Source: a virus
DNA length: 64,000 bases
IMG/VR virus record: IMGVR_UViG_3300010885_047252
Location: 1 to 64,000 of that record
Direction: 5' to 3' (one strand)
Both the position numbers and the translations under genes were made by a program. The notes under the pieces are model-generated. The model saw only the letters and a list, made by a program, of their open reading frames with translations, ran no database searches and was not told where the DNA came from. Shown here in pieces: positions 25,619 to 33,824 of this stretch (the stretch's first letter is position 1; each line of letters opens with the position of its first letter).

Positions 25619-26365
25619 CTATATTGATATTAATGTGTTGACCATACGGTTGTATGGTTGAGCCATGCCCAATCCAAGATCAAAGTAGATCTCTGATTGT
25701 TCAGGATTTTGATTGGAAACAAGCGTGTGCTGGATCCGACCAAGAATAAATGCAGCAACTGCCATATTAGTTGCTAAGATTTGAGTTCCACCTTCGACCT
25801 CTGCGCGTTCTTGGCAAGACATCTCGCCAGGATTACGATCAGGTGGGTTCTGGTATTCAGGATGTGTCTCTACTGGATGTGCAGTGACATCTTGTCCATT
25901 GCGACGCTGATAATGATAAAGACTACCAAATAGGTTATCGTCATTACCACCAGTAAAAACATCTACGTTGTCGAGCTTTGAGGCTGCATCGAAAAGAATT
26001 TTACGAGCAGAGAAGTTATCAACAACAGCAAGGACTATGTCACCTTCAGTAATTAACTGAGAAGCTTTAATTTTGCCAGCTTCTTCATCAACATCAGGAT
26101 GATCATCAGAAACAACCCACTTAGGGATTGGAATGATCATAGTGCTACTAAACTGTTTAGAAAGCTCTAAAGCTTTAACAGAAGCTTTATTGCCCATCTG
26201 ACTAAAGTCTTGACGTTCAAGGTTCTTAGCTTCATAGTGATCACCATCAACGATGATCAAAGCAGAACCAGGAAACTTCCACTCAAGAAGTCTAACGACT
26301 CCTGATGCAAGCCAAGTGCCGATACCACCAGCACCGACCATTACAACTCTTTTAGGATTACTCAT
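25619..26365 (-). CDS. E1-like/ThiF-family adenylyltransferase
   Basis: A 248-aa protein. Nucleotide-binding VVMVGAGGIGTWLASG at residues 8-23, IIVDGDHYEAKNLERQDF (about 37-54, the D-x-D...N-x-x-R-Q signature), GNKASVKALEL, and a C-terminal GEMSCQERAEVEGGTQI whose Cys (about residue 180) matches the conserved Cys of PRTRC ThiF proteins. Would adenylate the C-terminal Gly of the adjacent ubiquitin-like protein using ATP and pass it to a Cys. Contains an in-frame CGG-A (25736-25738) read as a triplet. Overlaps the JAMM gene by 8 bases. Confidence 0.85.
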   Translation of the reverse strand: MSNPKRVVMVGAGGIGTWLASGVVRLLEWKFPGSALIIVDGDHYEAKNLERQDFSQMGNKASVKALELSKQFSSTMIIPIPKWVVSDDHPDVDEEAGKIKASQLITEGDIVLAVVDNFSARKILFDAASKLDNVDVFTGGNDDNLFGSLYHYQRRNGQDVTAHPVETHPEYQNPPDRNPGEMSCQERAEVEGGTQILATNMAVAAFILGRIQHTLVSNQNPEQSEIYFDLGLGMAQPYNRMVNTLISI

Positions 26366-27986
26366 AATATGAACCTTCGTATGCTATGTTAGAGAATGGT
26401 GAAAAATCTTTACATTCTTTAATGGGATTTTGAATTGGTGTTTTTGTAGAGGCAAACTCTAAGATAGACTTAAAGTATGGCTCACAACTCTTTGAATAAT
26501 AATATTCACAATTAAGACATCCAGCATTTCTGTCATAGACATCATATGGATGAGCCTGATCAAAATCCATAACATCAGAGTAAAGGACAGTGTTAAGACA
26601 GATGCACCTATATGCATCTTCTACAGGAATATTACAGCAAACTGTAAATCCTTCGTCAAATCCCTGATAATAAAAATTATCAAGCTCTTCAATTTCAATT
26701 TGAGAATCAGTAATTAAATTGGGAATATAATCATCAGACTTATCAGCTATGCGCAAAAGAGCGTCTTCACTGTTATCATTTTTAATCCAAAGATAATAAT
26801 TAACATTTGGATCTTTTTTGCGTTCACGAAGATATCGAGCACCAGACATCAATATTTCTGAATAAGAAGATTGAAGATCGCACATTAGAATGTCGCAATT
26901 AGGACAAATATTAACAAGCATTTCAGCAAGAGTAAAAGGATAAGAACAGGATAAACATTCTGCATCTTTATCAGAATAATCAACTTCAGCTATAATAATG
27001 TACGGATCAACGTCTTTTAGTTCAGGAAGCTCCTGAAGCCGAGAGTCTCCCTTAATCGTACCAGCTGGCGTATAGACCCGCTGTTGAGTTGCTGGCTGGA
27101 GTGGCGTAGACTGTGCCACCTGAGTAACCGAACCCCCCGCTATAGGGGGGAGTACTTTTTTTACTTTATCAGTCCAAGCAACAACCTCTGGATCAGGGTC
27201 TTTGGTTATTGTGAACGATTCAAAAACATCTTCAGGCTTAAGAGTATAGGCTGTTCCAGCCATCTGAAGCTCGATGTGATACTGAGTTGCGCCGTTGTTA
27301 ACAGAAGATTGCCAACCATAGGTTATATGGACACCATCAAAGTCTGCTTGGTCAGCATGGTCGGTCCCAGAGGCATATGCTGCCATCTTAGGATGACTAT
27401 GGACAGAGCCAACAATGAGTACATGATCTGGCTTCTGATCTACAATGCTATCGGCTTCATACTTACAGTGAACTGAAGTATTAGTTTGCTCAGGGACTAG
27501 GACTCCCCAACCTTGAGAAGTGCCTTCAAAGTTTGGATCAAAGGTCAATAGAACAATAGATTCAGTACCGTGCTGAGCATCGACAAGTCGGAAGAACTCA
27601 TCAAGCTTATCTATAATTACTTTAGGAATTGGAGGAAGAGAATACTCTGCCTCAACACGAACTGCTTCAAAGTCGTAAATGTCTTCGTTTTCAACTACGC
27701 TTACAGAACGACCAACAAAGTTATTAACAACTTTTACAATGCTGCTATTGTAGTCAGTAACAGTTTCGGTCCAAGGTGCAACGTAAGGATTAGTTTTAGC
27801 CTTGTGCTCGACCTTGCGACTTTCTGCAACGTTACATATGAGATAATAAATATTGAATCCGAGGAATTCAATTTCTTCCTCAATGTTTTCCCTGTTAGCC
27901 ATGAAGCAGGGGACTCCAGATTTAGTCCAGAAGTAAGTTAGATCTTCTAACTTAACATCCATGTATGTTATATTTTCAGTGTCCAT
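26358..27986 (-). CDS. JAB/JAMM isopeptidase with C-terminal zinc ribbons
   Basis: A 542-aa protein. A complete JAMM zinc motif H-S-H-x7-S-x2-D (in GSVHSHPKMAAYASGTD, residues about 193-210). The N-terminal third resembles the extension of PRTRC protein A. After a Gln/Thr-rich linker the C-terminus carries zinc ribbons (CLSCSY...CPNCD; CLNCEYYYSKSC). JAMM enzymes cleave ubiquitin-like proteins from conjugates or process their C-termini. Encoded immediately before E1 and Ubl, completing a conjugation/deconjugation set. Two in-frame CGG codons (27039, 27078) are read normally. Confidence 0.85.
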   Translation of the reverse strand: MDTENITYMDVKLEDLTYFWTKSGVPCFMANRENIEEEIEFLGFNIYYLICNVAESRKVEHKAKTNPYVAPWTETVTDYNSSIVKVVNNFVGRSVSVVENEDIYDFEAVRVEAEYSLPPIPKVIIDKLDEFFRLVDAQHGTESIVLLTFDPNFEGTSQGWGVLVPEQTNTSVHCKYEADSIVDQKPDHVLIVGSVHSHPKMAAYASGTDHADQADFDGVHITYGWQSSVNNGATQYHIELQMAGTAYTLKPEDVFESFTITKDPDPEVVAWTDKVKKVLPPIAGGSVTQVAQSTPLQPATQQRVYTPAGTIKGDSRLQELPELKDVDPYIIIAEVDYSDKDAECLSCSYPFTLAEMLVNICPNCDILMCDLQSSYSEILMSGARYLRERKKDPNVNYYLWIKNDNSEDALLRIADKSDDYIPNLITDSQIEIEELDNFYYQGFDEGFTVCCNIPVEDAYRCICLNTVLYSDVMDFDQAHPYDVYDRNAGCLNCEYYYSKSCEPYFKSILEFASTKTPIQNPIKECKDFSPFSNIAYEGSYYE

Positions 27987-28027
27987 TAATATCTCCGATA
28001 TATTTGGGTTCAGTGTTTTGTATTGAA

Positions 28028-29863
28028 TTAAAAGGGATCATCGCCAAGTGGTTGGACATTAATAGAATTAATGCCAGGATAAAGTTTGTGTTTTGCAACT
28101 ATTTCAACAAAAGCTGGAATATTAGGCTCAAAGTGTGCAACCATCATTCCACCGCTATTTTCAGTTACATTTCCTAAGCAGCCACCACAGCAAGCTGTAA
28201 CGGCTAAGGAAACAGAATCATCAAATGAATCAATTGGAGTAGGAGTGCAAGAACCAAATTGGGTTTGTGCTTTATCTTTAATTAAGCCACAAGGGCAAAC
28301 AAAGAAGTTAGGAGCACAAGAATCGCAGAATGAAACATATTCTGAAGTAGAGTTATTTGGATCATCAATGTTAATATCTACTGTCTTCAATGTAGGATAA
28401 ACAGATTGCCATCCAGTAGATGTAACAACAAGTTTATGACACGAAAGACATTCAGCAGTATCAAGTTCATTTTGTACTATATCTTTAGTAAAGCAAGTTG
28501 GACAAACTAAAGACAAGTCTTGAAGTCTATGGAATTTAGCTTGAACAGTATGAAGCTGCATGATCCCATTGCCACTCATTGCATACTCATCATCACAAGA
28601 AGAGCATTCAATGATTGTATCGTGAGCAGTATGGTACCAAGAATCAGTAGACTCTATGTATACAACGTTGTCATCTTCTTGATTGTAATACTTTTCGACA
28701 GAAGGAATAAGAACATAGTGACTCTCTAAGCAGTAAAGACAAAGAGAGTTATCGTGTGCATCCCAAACAGGATCTTCTTCTGTCATTATTTCCTCACAAT
28801 GGTTGCAAATCCATGTGTTCTCATCTTCGCTCTCATCTTCATTATTAGCAACCCAGAGCTTAGAAGTATCAAGGGTTGCAGAACCATTTTGTTCACGATG
28901 GGCTATAGTAAAATCATAAGGATTATCTTTGTTCTGATGAGTATATGTTACTGGAGCAGAAGCAAAAGAAGCTTTAATAAAAGTAGCAATTTCAGAATTT
29001 TTAAGTTCCATATCAGAACGAGAAATCTTATTGTACATTTTGGTGTGTTCACCGTCAGAATAGTATGCTTGATAGTTGCCAAGCATAGCCATAGCAAGAG
29101 TTAATGGAACTCCATTGTCATCATGTTGACCTTGATCGTCCATATCTTTTACTTTAACAGGAATTAAAAGATCAGAATCTAAAGTCCAATTGTAGCCATC
29201 TTCGGCTGACCTAGTTTGCCATACAGATGGATCCCAGAAGTATTCTGGTTTGCCAGCTTTTTGATAAAAGCGAGCACCGTCAGTTTCTGACATATTGGCA
29301 TCGTTGTATGTTTCAACACCAGAGCAGCGTTCAATAAAGCGACTGATCTTTTCGTTGAAAGGAAGGGCTGACCAATCATCTTTAAGATACAAGCATATCC
29401 AACCTACAGCATTGCCACGGTAACCTTTGCAGTTAATGTTTGGAAGATTAACATGATAGAGTTGATTATCAGGAGAGGTAATTGGAACTGGCGAATAAAA
29501 CATTTTTGCGCCAAGAAGGTTACCATTTTTAAAGTCACCAACTACAATTCGATAAGGCTGAGCAACATAGTATGCTTTAGCACTAGAGTCACCTTCGTAT
29601 GAACCCCAGTTAAGGTGATACATGCCAGGCTTATGTTGGGTAACAACTTGAGTATGAGGGCCAGCTGTTCTAATGGCTAGAACGCCAGTCCCATCAAGAG
29701 GCATGAGGCCTGTATCAAAAGAAGCATACTGTGAAAAGTTTTTATAAAAAGATACAATATCTTTATCTGTGACATGGTCAAGGTTAAAAGATTTAACAGT
29801 TGAACGAACAGTGAAAGCACCTTCCTCTGTAGCAACGAGTGAGTAGTTAAAAGTATCAGACAT
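28028..29863 (-). CDS. E2-like/PRTRC-B-like protein fused to zinc-ribbon array
   Basis: A 611-aa protein. Residues 1-250 resemble the two other E2-like proteins: YVAQPYRIVVGDF, LLGAKMFYSPVPI, LYHVNLPNINCKGY...GWICLYL. The C-terminal half holds at least five CxxC pairs in ribbon or RING-like arrangement (CNHCEEIM, CLYCLESHY, CSSCDDEY, CPTCFTKD, CLSCHKLV, CDSCAPNFFVCPCG). An E2-like module joined to zinc fingers is what one would expect of a combined E2/E3-like factor, but that is inference. Heads the JAMM-E1-Ubl gene order. Confidence 0.6.
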   Translation of the reverse strand: MSDTFNYSLVATEEGAFTVRSTVKSFNLDHVTDKDIVSFYKNFSQYASFDTGLMPLDGTGVLAIRTAGPHTQVVTQHKPGMYHLNWGSYEGDSSAKAYYVAQPYRIVVGDFKNGNLLGAKMFYSPVPITSPDNQLYHVNLPNINCKGYRGNAVGWICLYLKDDWSALPFNEKISRFIERCSGVETYNDANMSETDGARFYQKAGKPEYFWDPSVWQTRSAEDGYNWTLDSDLLIPVKVKDMDDQGQHDDNGVPLTLAMAMLGNYQAYYSDGEHTKMYNKISRSDMELKNSEIATFIKASFASAPVTYTHQNKDNPYDFTIAHREQNGSATLDTSKLWVANNEDESEDENTWICNHCEEIMTEEDPVWDAHDNSLCLYCLESHYVLIPSVEKYYNQEDDNVVYIESTDSWYHTAHDTIIECSSCDDEYAMSGNGIMQLHTVQAKFHRLQDLSLVCPTCFTKDIVQNELDTAECLSCHKLVVTSTGWQSVYPTLKTVDINIDDPNNSTSEYVSFCDSCAPNFFVCPCGLIKDKAQTQFGSCTPTPIDSFDDSVSLAVTACCGGCLGNVTENSGGMMVAHFEPNIPAFVEIVAKHKLYPGINSINVQPLGDDPF

Positions 29864-30254
29864 CTAAGTCTCCTAATATATTATCTAATTCTAAATCTAA
29901 GTTTACAGAAAAATCTCCAAAGGTTAAAGCAAACCAATTGGGATCTTTTTCAGCAAGTTCAATAATCTTAAGCTTGGGAAGAAGGTCATTACGAGCTTCA
30001 ATAAGATCGGCAACACGGTCTAAGGCTTTGCCAACTTTTTTCAGATCTTCACGATTCTCACTGATATTAAGAATGAACTTAATAACAGGCATATCCTCTA
30101 AAGTAAAATGATCTACAATTTTATCAATTCGATCATTGAGTATGCTAAGGTGGTTTTCTATTTCTTTCTTGACGTGCTTTGAGGAGTCAAGATTAAAATA
30201 AAAAGAATTTAAAGATTTGGAAGAAGATGGTATCTTCTCAGGATATATGTCCAT
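29856..30254 (-). CDS. Hypothetical helical protein, 132 aa
   Basis: Charged helices (KHVKKEIENHLSILNDRIDKI, LKKVGKALDRVADLIEARND) and an acidic C-terminus (NLDLELDNILGDLDV). Overlaps the E2-like gene start by 8 bases. No family recognised. Confidence 0.5.
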   Translation of the reverse strand: MDIYPEKIPSSSKSLNSFYFNLDSSKHVKKEIENHLSILNDRIDKIVDHFTLEDMPVIKFILNISENREDLKKVGKALDRVADLIEARNDLLPKLKIIELAEKDPNWFALTFGDFSVNLDLELDNILGDLDV

Positions 30255-30267
30255 AATTTACCTTTTA

Positions 30268-30663
30268 TTAGTATGGATTCATAACAGAAATTAATTCTTC
30301 AGTGTTAGAATATTTTTTTATAAGTAAGTCTAATTGTGTAGACCAAGTTTTAGTATTAAGGCCTTGTTGTGCAGCTATATTTAAAATGTATTTAAAATAT
30401 GTTTTTCTCTGTTTTGGAGTTAATCCACCCCAAAGACCATAAGCTTCTTGGTTAACCAAAGAAGTGTAAAGGCAATAGAATTGAACTGGGCAACCTTGAC
30501 AGTATCTCTTAGAAAGTGAACGCAGTATAGATTCTTTAGTATGAAAAAAATCTTCAATCTCAGAAGTAGAAAGACAAGAAGCTTTATCTTTCCAAGATGC
30601 TATAGAAGTATTTACATACTGTTGATGATGAATATATTCTTGAGTAACTTTTATTAAAGTCAC
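30268..30663 (-). CDS. WhiB-family iron-sulfur regulator
   Basis: A 131-aa protein. Four-Cys WhiB set: C in DKASCLS, then YCQGCPVQFYC (C-x2-C-x5-C), followed by the hallmark YGLWGGLTPKQR turn. WhiB proteins bind a 4Fe-4S cluster and usually act on the primary sigma factor; they are essentially confined to actinobacteria and their phages. Coupled by a 4-base overlap to the upstream gene and placed ahead of the Ubl cluster, which it may regulate (inference). Confidence 0.85.
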   Translation of the reverse strand: MTLIKVTQEYIHHQQYVNTSIASWKDKASCLSTSEIEDFFHTKESILRSLSKRYCQGCPVQFYCLYTSLVNQEAYGLWGGLTPKQRKTYFKYILNIAAQQGLNTKTWSTQLDLLIKKYSNTEELISVMNPY

Positions 30664-31319
30664 GACTTATATCCATGACCATTAGATTTTCTAATGTTAG
30701 CAAATATGCTGTTGATATATGTGTCAGAAGAAAGGTAGTCTTTTGCTGAACCAGTGTGCTGTTCAATAAGGGCAGAACTTGGTTCACGATTACATAGAGA
30801 ACAAACTTTTTTATAAAGTTCAATACTGTCAATAATGACAAAGTTTAAGATCTTACGCATTGAATGAAAGTATGTAGATACAAATCTTTCATCCATTTCA
30901 ATCTTAAATATCTCAGAAATTTTCTTAAAAATATCTTCATCAGTTTGTTCTGTTATTGCGTTAACAAAATCAATAATTAACATTCTCCGAAAAATAGACT
31001 CCTCAAGAATGTCACAATAAAGATTGTATTGAAAGTTTCCGTCAGTAAGAGAATTTAAAGTATTAAAAGTTGTGCGGGCATAGGCATTTGTTTGAAATAT
31101 AAAAGTATTGGCACTTTCATAAAGAGTTAATGCTAGCTTAGACCGCATTAACATAGAGCCAATCTTCTCTTCATCTATATCTGCACTCTCAATTATAGAA
31201 CGAAAGTCGTCTAAAGAAGAAGCGGTAGTAGAAGTATTAGGAAGTTTAATGGATGGTGGAATAGATGATGTCTCAGAAAAGAGGTCGTCATCGTTATCCG
31301 ACAGGTGGTTAAAAGACAT
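30660..31319 (-). CDS. Hypothetical protein, 219 aa
   Basis: Acidic disordered N-terminus (SDNDDDLFSETSSIPPS), then helices, and a CSLCNREP motif near the C-terminus. In-frame CGG codons at 30987 and 31143 are read without shift. First gene of the leftward unit after tRNA-Ile. Function unknown. Confidence 0.5.
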   Translation of the reverse strand: MSFNHLSDNDDDLFSETSSIPPSIKLPNTSTTASSLDDFRSIIESADIDEEKIGSMLMRSKLALTLYESANTFIFQTNAYARTTFNTLNSLTDGNFQYNLYCDILEESIFRRMLIIDFVNAITEQTDEDIFKKISEIFKIEMDERFVSTYFHSMRKILNFVIIDSIELYKKVCSLCNREPSSALIEQHTGSAKDYLSSDTYINSIFANIRKSNGHGYKS

Positions 31320-31365
31320 GGTTCTCCAATGTTATTTTGTCAGATTTTGATTTGAATATTTTTAG

Positions 31366-31439
31366 TACCGAGTACAGGAATTGAACCTGTTCAGGAAACT
31401 TATAAGGTTTCTTCCGTCATACCGTTCGGACCACTCGGC
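31366..31439 (-). tRNA. tRNA-Ile (UAU)
   Basis: Acceptor GCCGAGT/ACTCGGT with G-U at 1-72, D-stem TCCG/CGGA, anticodon arm GAAAC-CTTATAA-GTTTC (anticodon TAT, reads AUA), T-arm ACAGG/CCTGT. No encoded CCA; CTA follows the discriminator A. A UAU isoleucine tRNA is uncommon in bacteria, which normally use modified CAU. Confidence 0.8.
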
Positions 31440-31747
31440 TTGCAGCATTAATATACTACAAGCCACGTATTCGAAAATCTAATATCATAATATCCTTATT
31501 ATAGCAGAGTAATTGACAACAGGCAATGGGGTCGATATGGGGACCACTAGGATCATTGCTTTTTCCGTCAGCAATTCAGTTGGCTTATTTCTGTGTTTTA
31601 CCACGTAGTAAGATTGAATTTTCTAGCTGTTATCAAACTTATTGGTAACACTGTCGCTGTTACGTCCCAGTAAGCGCCGGTGTTACCAAATCAATTAACT
31701 AGCAGTCTTATCTACCAGCGTTAATAGACAAGGTTACTAGTTAAATC
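31440..31747. other. Noncoding gap with perfect hairpin
   Basis: No convincing ORF in about 300 bp. At 31642-31689 a 10-bp perfect inverted repeat (TTGGTAACAC/GTGTTACCAA) encloses a second short stem (CGCT/AGCG), so transcripts of either strand could fold. No T-run follows, arguing against a simple terminator. Confidence 0.5.
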
Positions 31748-32218
31748 TTAGTGGATTCTAAATCCACCACAGTTTTCAAGAAAGACTTGAAATTCTTTCA
31801 TAAGATCTAAATCCATGCAGTACCATGAGAGAGATGTTTTAACCTTTAGAGTGCCACTACAAGAGTTGCACTCTTGAGTTTTAACTGTGCCATCATCTTG
31901 AGGCCAGTCTCGAGTTCCTTTAGAATCGCAATATTTGCAATCCTCTAAAGGTATAGCTTCAATAGCTGCACGATAATCTGCAATATATTTTTCTATGATT
32001 CCTTTTTCTAAATCTTTTTTTAAAAGCTTAGAAAGAGCTGATGAATCTTTAGCGTTTAATCCAGAACCAGAATTATCATGGGGAGATTCACACCTGCCAC
32101 AAATAGCAGGATGAAGTTCTTCTAAGCAATTCCATAAAGGGTGCCAATACCAAACATTAGACCGAAAGTATTCGCCCTGTTGATTCTTTGGCATTATGCC
32201 ATAAACATCCATTCCCAT
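31748..32218 (-). CDS. Zinc-finger protein with DnaJ-like CxxC motifs
   Basis: A 156-aa protein beginning MGMDVYGIMP, a start shared by small phage proteins. ICGRCESPH, then CKYCDSKGTR...CNSCSGTLKV, which resembles the CxxCxGxG repeats of DnaJ-type zinc domains. C-terminus WYCMDLDLMKEFQVFLENCGGF. Likely metal-binding; function unknown. Confidence 0.55.
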   Translation of the reverse strand: MGMDVYGIMPKNQQGEYFRSNVWYWHPLWNCLEELHPAICGRCESPHDNSGSGLNAKDSSALSKLLKKDLEKGIIEKYIADYRAAIEAIPLEDCKYCDSKGTRDWPQDDGTVKTQECNSCSGTLKVKTSLSWYCMDLDLMKEFQVFLENCGGFRIH

Positions 32219-32227
32219 AATTAATCC

Positions 32228-32404
32228 TTAAATAAATTTACTTAATGGTAAAGTATAACGTTCGTGAGTAGAACAATAGTTTGTAAAGTTGTATATAGAA
32301 AGAAGAGTGTTACAGTTAGTGTGGTGACACTGTCTTTTGGTATCTGAATGGTTGACCTTGGAAGGTCGATCTATTCTAGCTGTAACGTTTATCTTGTTGC
32401 TCAT
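32228..32404 (-). CDS. Small zinc-finger protein, 58 aa
   Basis: ATG at 32404, TAA at 32228. RQCHHTNCNTLLS...YCSTHERY is the C-x4-C...C-x2-H finger found in many tiny phage proteins. Overlaps the end of the upstream gene. Confidence 0.5.
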   Translation of the reverse strand: MSNKINVTARIDRPSKVNHSDTKRQCHHTNCNTLLSIYNFTNYCSTHERYTLPLSKFI

Positions 32405-32664
32405 AATGTGTAAGCATCTCCGTTTTGCTGTATTTTAGAATCTTCATAAGGAGCTACTATACGACGATAGAGCTCAAGCTTTGCACATTCTAATGCTCCA
32501 ATGGCAGCATTAATGTTAGCATAATTCTTACCATGAGCAGTGATGTAATGATCAACTAGCTTGGTGATACAATAATTAAGATCACCAGCAGAATGAATCA
32601 CTGTTGATTTAAATGTCAACCGTTGGTCAAAGAACTCACGGTCTTCTTGTTTAATGTAAGGCAT
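32401..32664 (-). CDS. Hypothetical protein, 87 aa
   Basis: Start at the ATG at 32664 (MPYIKQEDREFFDQR). Helical, with CITKLVDHYITAHGKNYANINAAIGALECAKLELYRR, a pattern seen in small uncharacterised phage proteins (DUF-like). Function unknown. Confidence 0.55.
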   Translation of the reverse strand: MPYIKQEDREFFDQRLTFKSTVIHSAGDLNYCITKLVDHYITAHGKNYANINAAIGALECAKLELYRRIVAPYEDSKIQQNGDAYTL

Positions 32665-32665
32665 T

Positions 32666-32821
32666 TTATTGGTCCTGTTCTGGGTAATACCAATTTTTTG
32701 TAGGAGAATAAGCAATTCGAGAAGCAACATAAAAGATTAATATTGCAAAGAATTGTATGAATAAAGATTCGGTTAACCCTATATAGAGTAACCAAATATA
32801 CATAAAAATAGTTTTTAGCAT
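32666..32821 (-). CDS. Small membrane protein abutting tRNA
   Basis: The ATG at 32821 lies 3 bases after the tRNA discriminator (A-CTATG). 51 aa with one or two hydrophobic segments (FMYIWLLYIGL, FFAILIFYVA). If the tRNA is processed out, the mRNA would start only two bases before the AUG. Confidence 0.5.
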   Translation of the reverse strand: MLKTIFMYIWLLYIGLTESLFIQFFAILIFYVASRIAYSPTKNWYYPEQDQ

Positions 32822-32823
32822 AG

Positions 32824-32897
32824 TGGGCTCTGTGGGACTTGAACCCACGACCAACGGATTATGAGTCCGGCGCTCTAACCAACTGAGCTAAGAGCCC
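32824..32897 (-). tRNA. tRNA with CAU anticodon (Met or Ile2)
   Basis: Acceptor GGGCTCT/AGAGCCC, discriminator A, D-arm with GCTCAGTTGGTTAGAGC, anticodon arm CCGGA-CTCATAA-TCCGT (CAT), T-arm GTGGG/CCCAC. Elongator type. Met versus lysidine-modified Ile cannot be settled by eye. No encoded CCA; CTA follows. Confidence 0.9.
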
Positions 32898-33060
32898 GAA
32901 GGACAGTTGTGACCACCTGTGTCTGGGGTCAAGTGGATTGGTATATTCACTTTGTGGACAGGACAGTCGTAAACGAGTGTTAACCTGTAGCAATGGGGAC
33001 TGTTAGCTCCCAAGTAATTAGTGATTGCATGTCACTGCATAACATTAATCAAGTAAAATA

Positions 33061-33261
33061 TTAAAGCTTTCCAGCTCCTGGGACATATTGAGTAATCTTA
33101 CCTGCTAAAAACATAATTGAAGGCTGATCATCTCTATCGTATTCAGCGCCGATTGACAATAGTTCAATTATTTCTTCTTGTAATAAAGTAACTGCTAAAG
33201 TATCGTTTTGAAATTCGCCAGGAATATCAGCTTCAATTTCAATGTTAAATTTAACTTTCAT
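33061..33261 (-). CDS. Hypothetical protein, 66 aa
   Basis: Small acidic protein (MKVKFNIEIEADIPGEF), beta then helix. Starts within the end of the upstream ORF. Function unknown. Confidence 0.45.
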   Translation of the reverse strand: MKVKFNIEIEADIPGEFQNDTLAVTLLQEEIIELLSIGAEYDRDDQPSIMFLAGKITQYVPGAGKL

Positions 33262-33415
33262 GAGTTGGTGTAGCCTCTTCTGTAAGTAGTAGGTATAGAC
33301 GAATGTCTAATAATAGGTCTGTCATCTCAGATGACGAGACAAGCTGTTGACCAGAAATGTCTCCAATAGCTTTATCAACCATTTGGATAGCATTGTTTTT
33401 TGGATTAATAGTCAT
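33251..33415 (-). CDS. Hypothetical protein, 54 aa
   Basis: ATG at 33415, TAA at 33251; MTINPKNNAIQMVDKAIGD, helical. Overlaps both neighbours, as expected for a coupled set. Confidence 0.4.
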   Translation of the reverse strand: MTINPKNNAIQMVDKAIGDISGQQLVSSSEMTDLLLDIRLYLLLTEEATPTHES

Positions 33416-33693
33416 TACGCTTCCCCTCCACGTTTTTTATATATAGTAACTGCTTGCTCTAAGGTGCTGCAGTAATCGCCAGTAAAGGCTTCAAAGCCTT
33501 GAGGTCTTGCCACAACACTCCATACTACATATGGATGAAGTTGATTTTCTCCATGGCAAATAGTTATCCAATGAGCATAAGAGTCATCAAGAACTCTATC
33601 AGCTTTTTTAGTAAGCGCTAAAACAGTCCGATTGGTGTGACCTACGGTATCACCAACATGAAGTTCATTTAATAAGTTTAACTCATTGGTCAT
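33415..33693 (-). CDS. Hypothetical protein, 92 aa
   Basis: Beta-rich (VGDTVGHTNRTVLALTKKADRVLDD) with conserved aromatic positions and a basic tail. The ATG overlaps the upstream TGA. No family recognised. Confidence 0.5.
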   Translation of the reverse strand: MTNELNLLNELHVGDTVGHTNRTVLALTKKADRVLDDSYAHWITICHGENQLHPYVVWSVVARPQGFEAFTGDYCSTLEQAVTIYKKRGGEA

Positions 33694-33824
33694 AGAGTTT
33701 TGTCCTTAGTTGCTTTGCGGGCAGAATCAATCATTTCTTGAATGTCTTTCTCTTCTTCATGAAGTGAAATAAGAGTAATGATACCCCAAAGTGCACCAAT
33801 AGCAATGATTGCGTATATAAGCAT
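33690..33824 (-). CDS. Small single-pass membrane protein, 44 aa
   Basis: ATG at 33824; N-terminal hydrophobic segment (LIYAIIAIGALWGIITLI) and a charged tail (HEEEKDIQEM). ATGA overlap with the next gene. Confidence 0.45.
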   Translation of the reverse strand: MLIYAIIAIGALWGIITLISLHEEEKDIQEMIDSARKATKDKTL

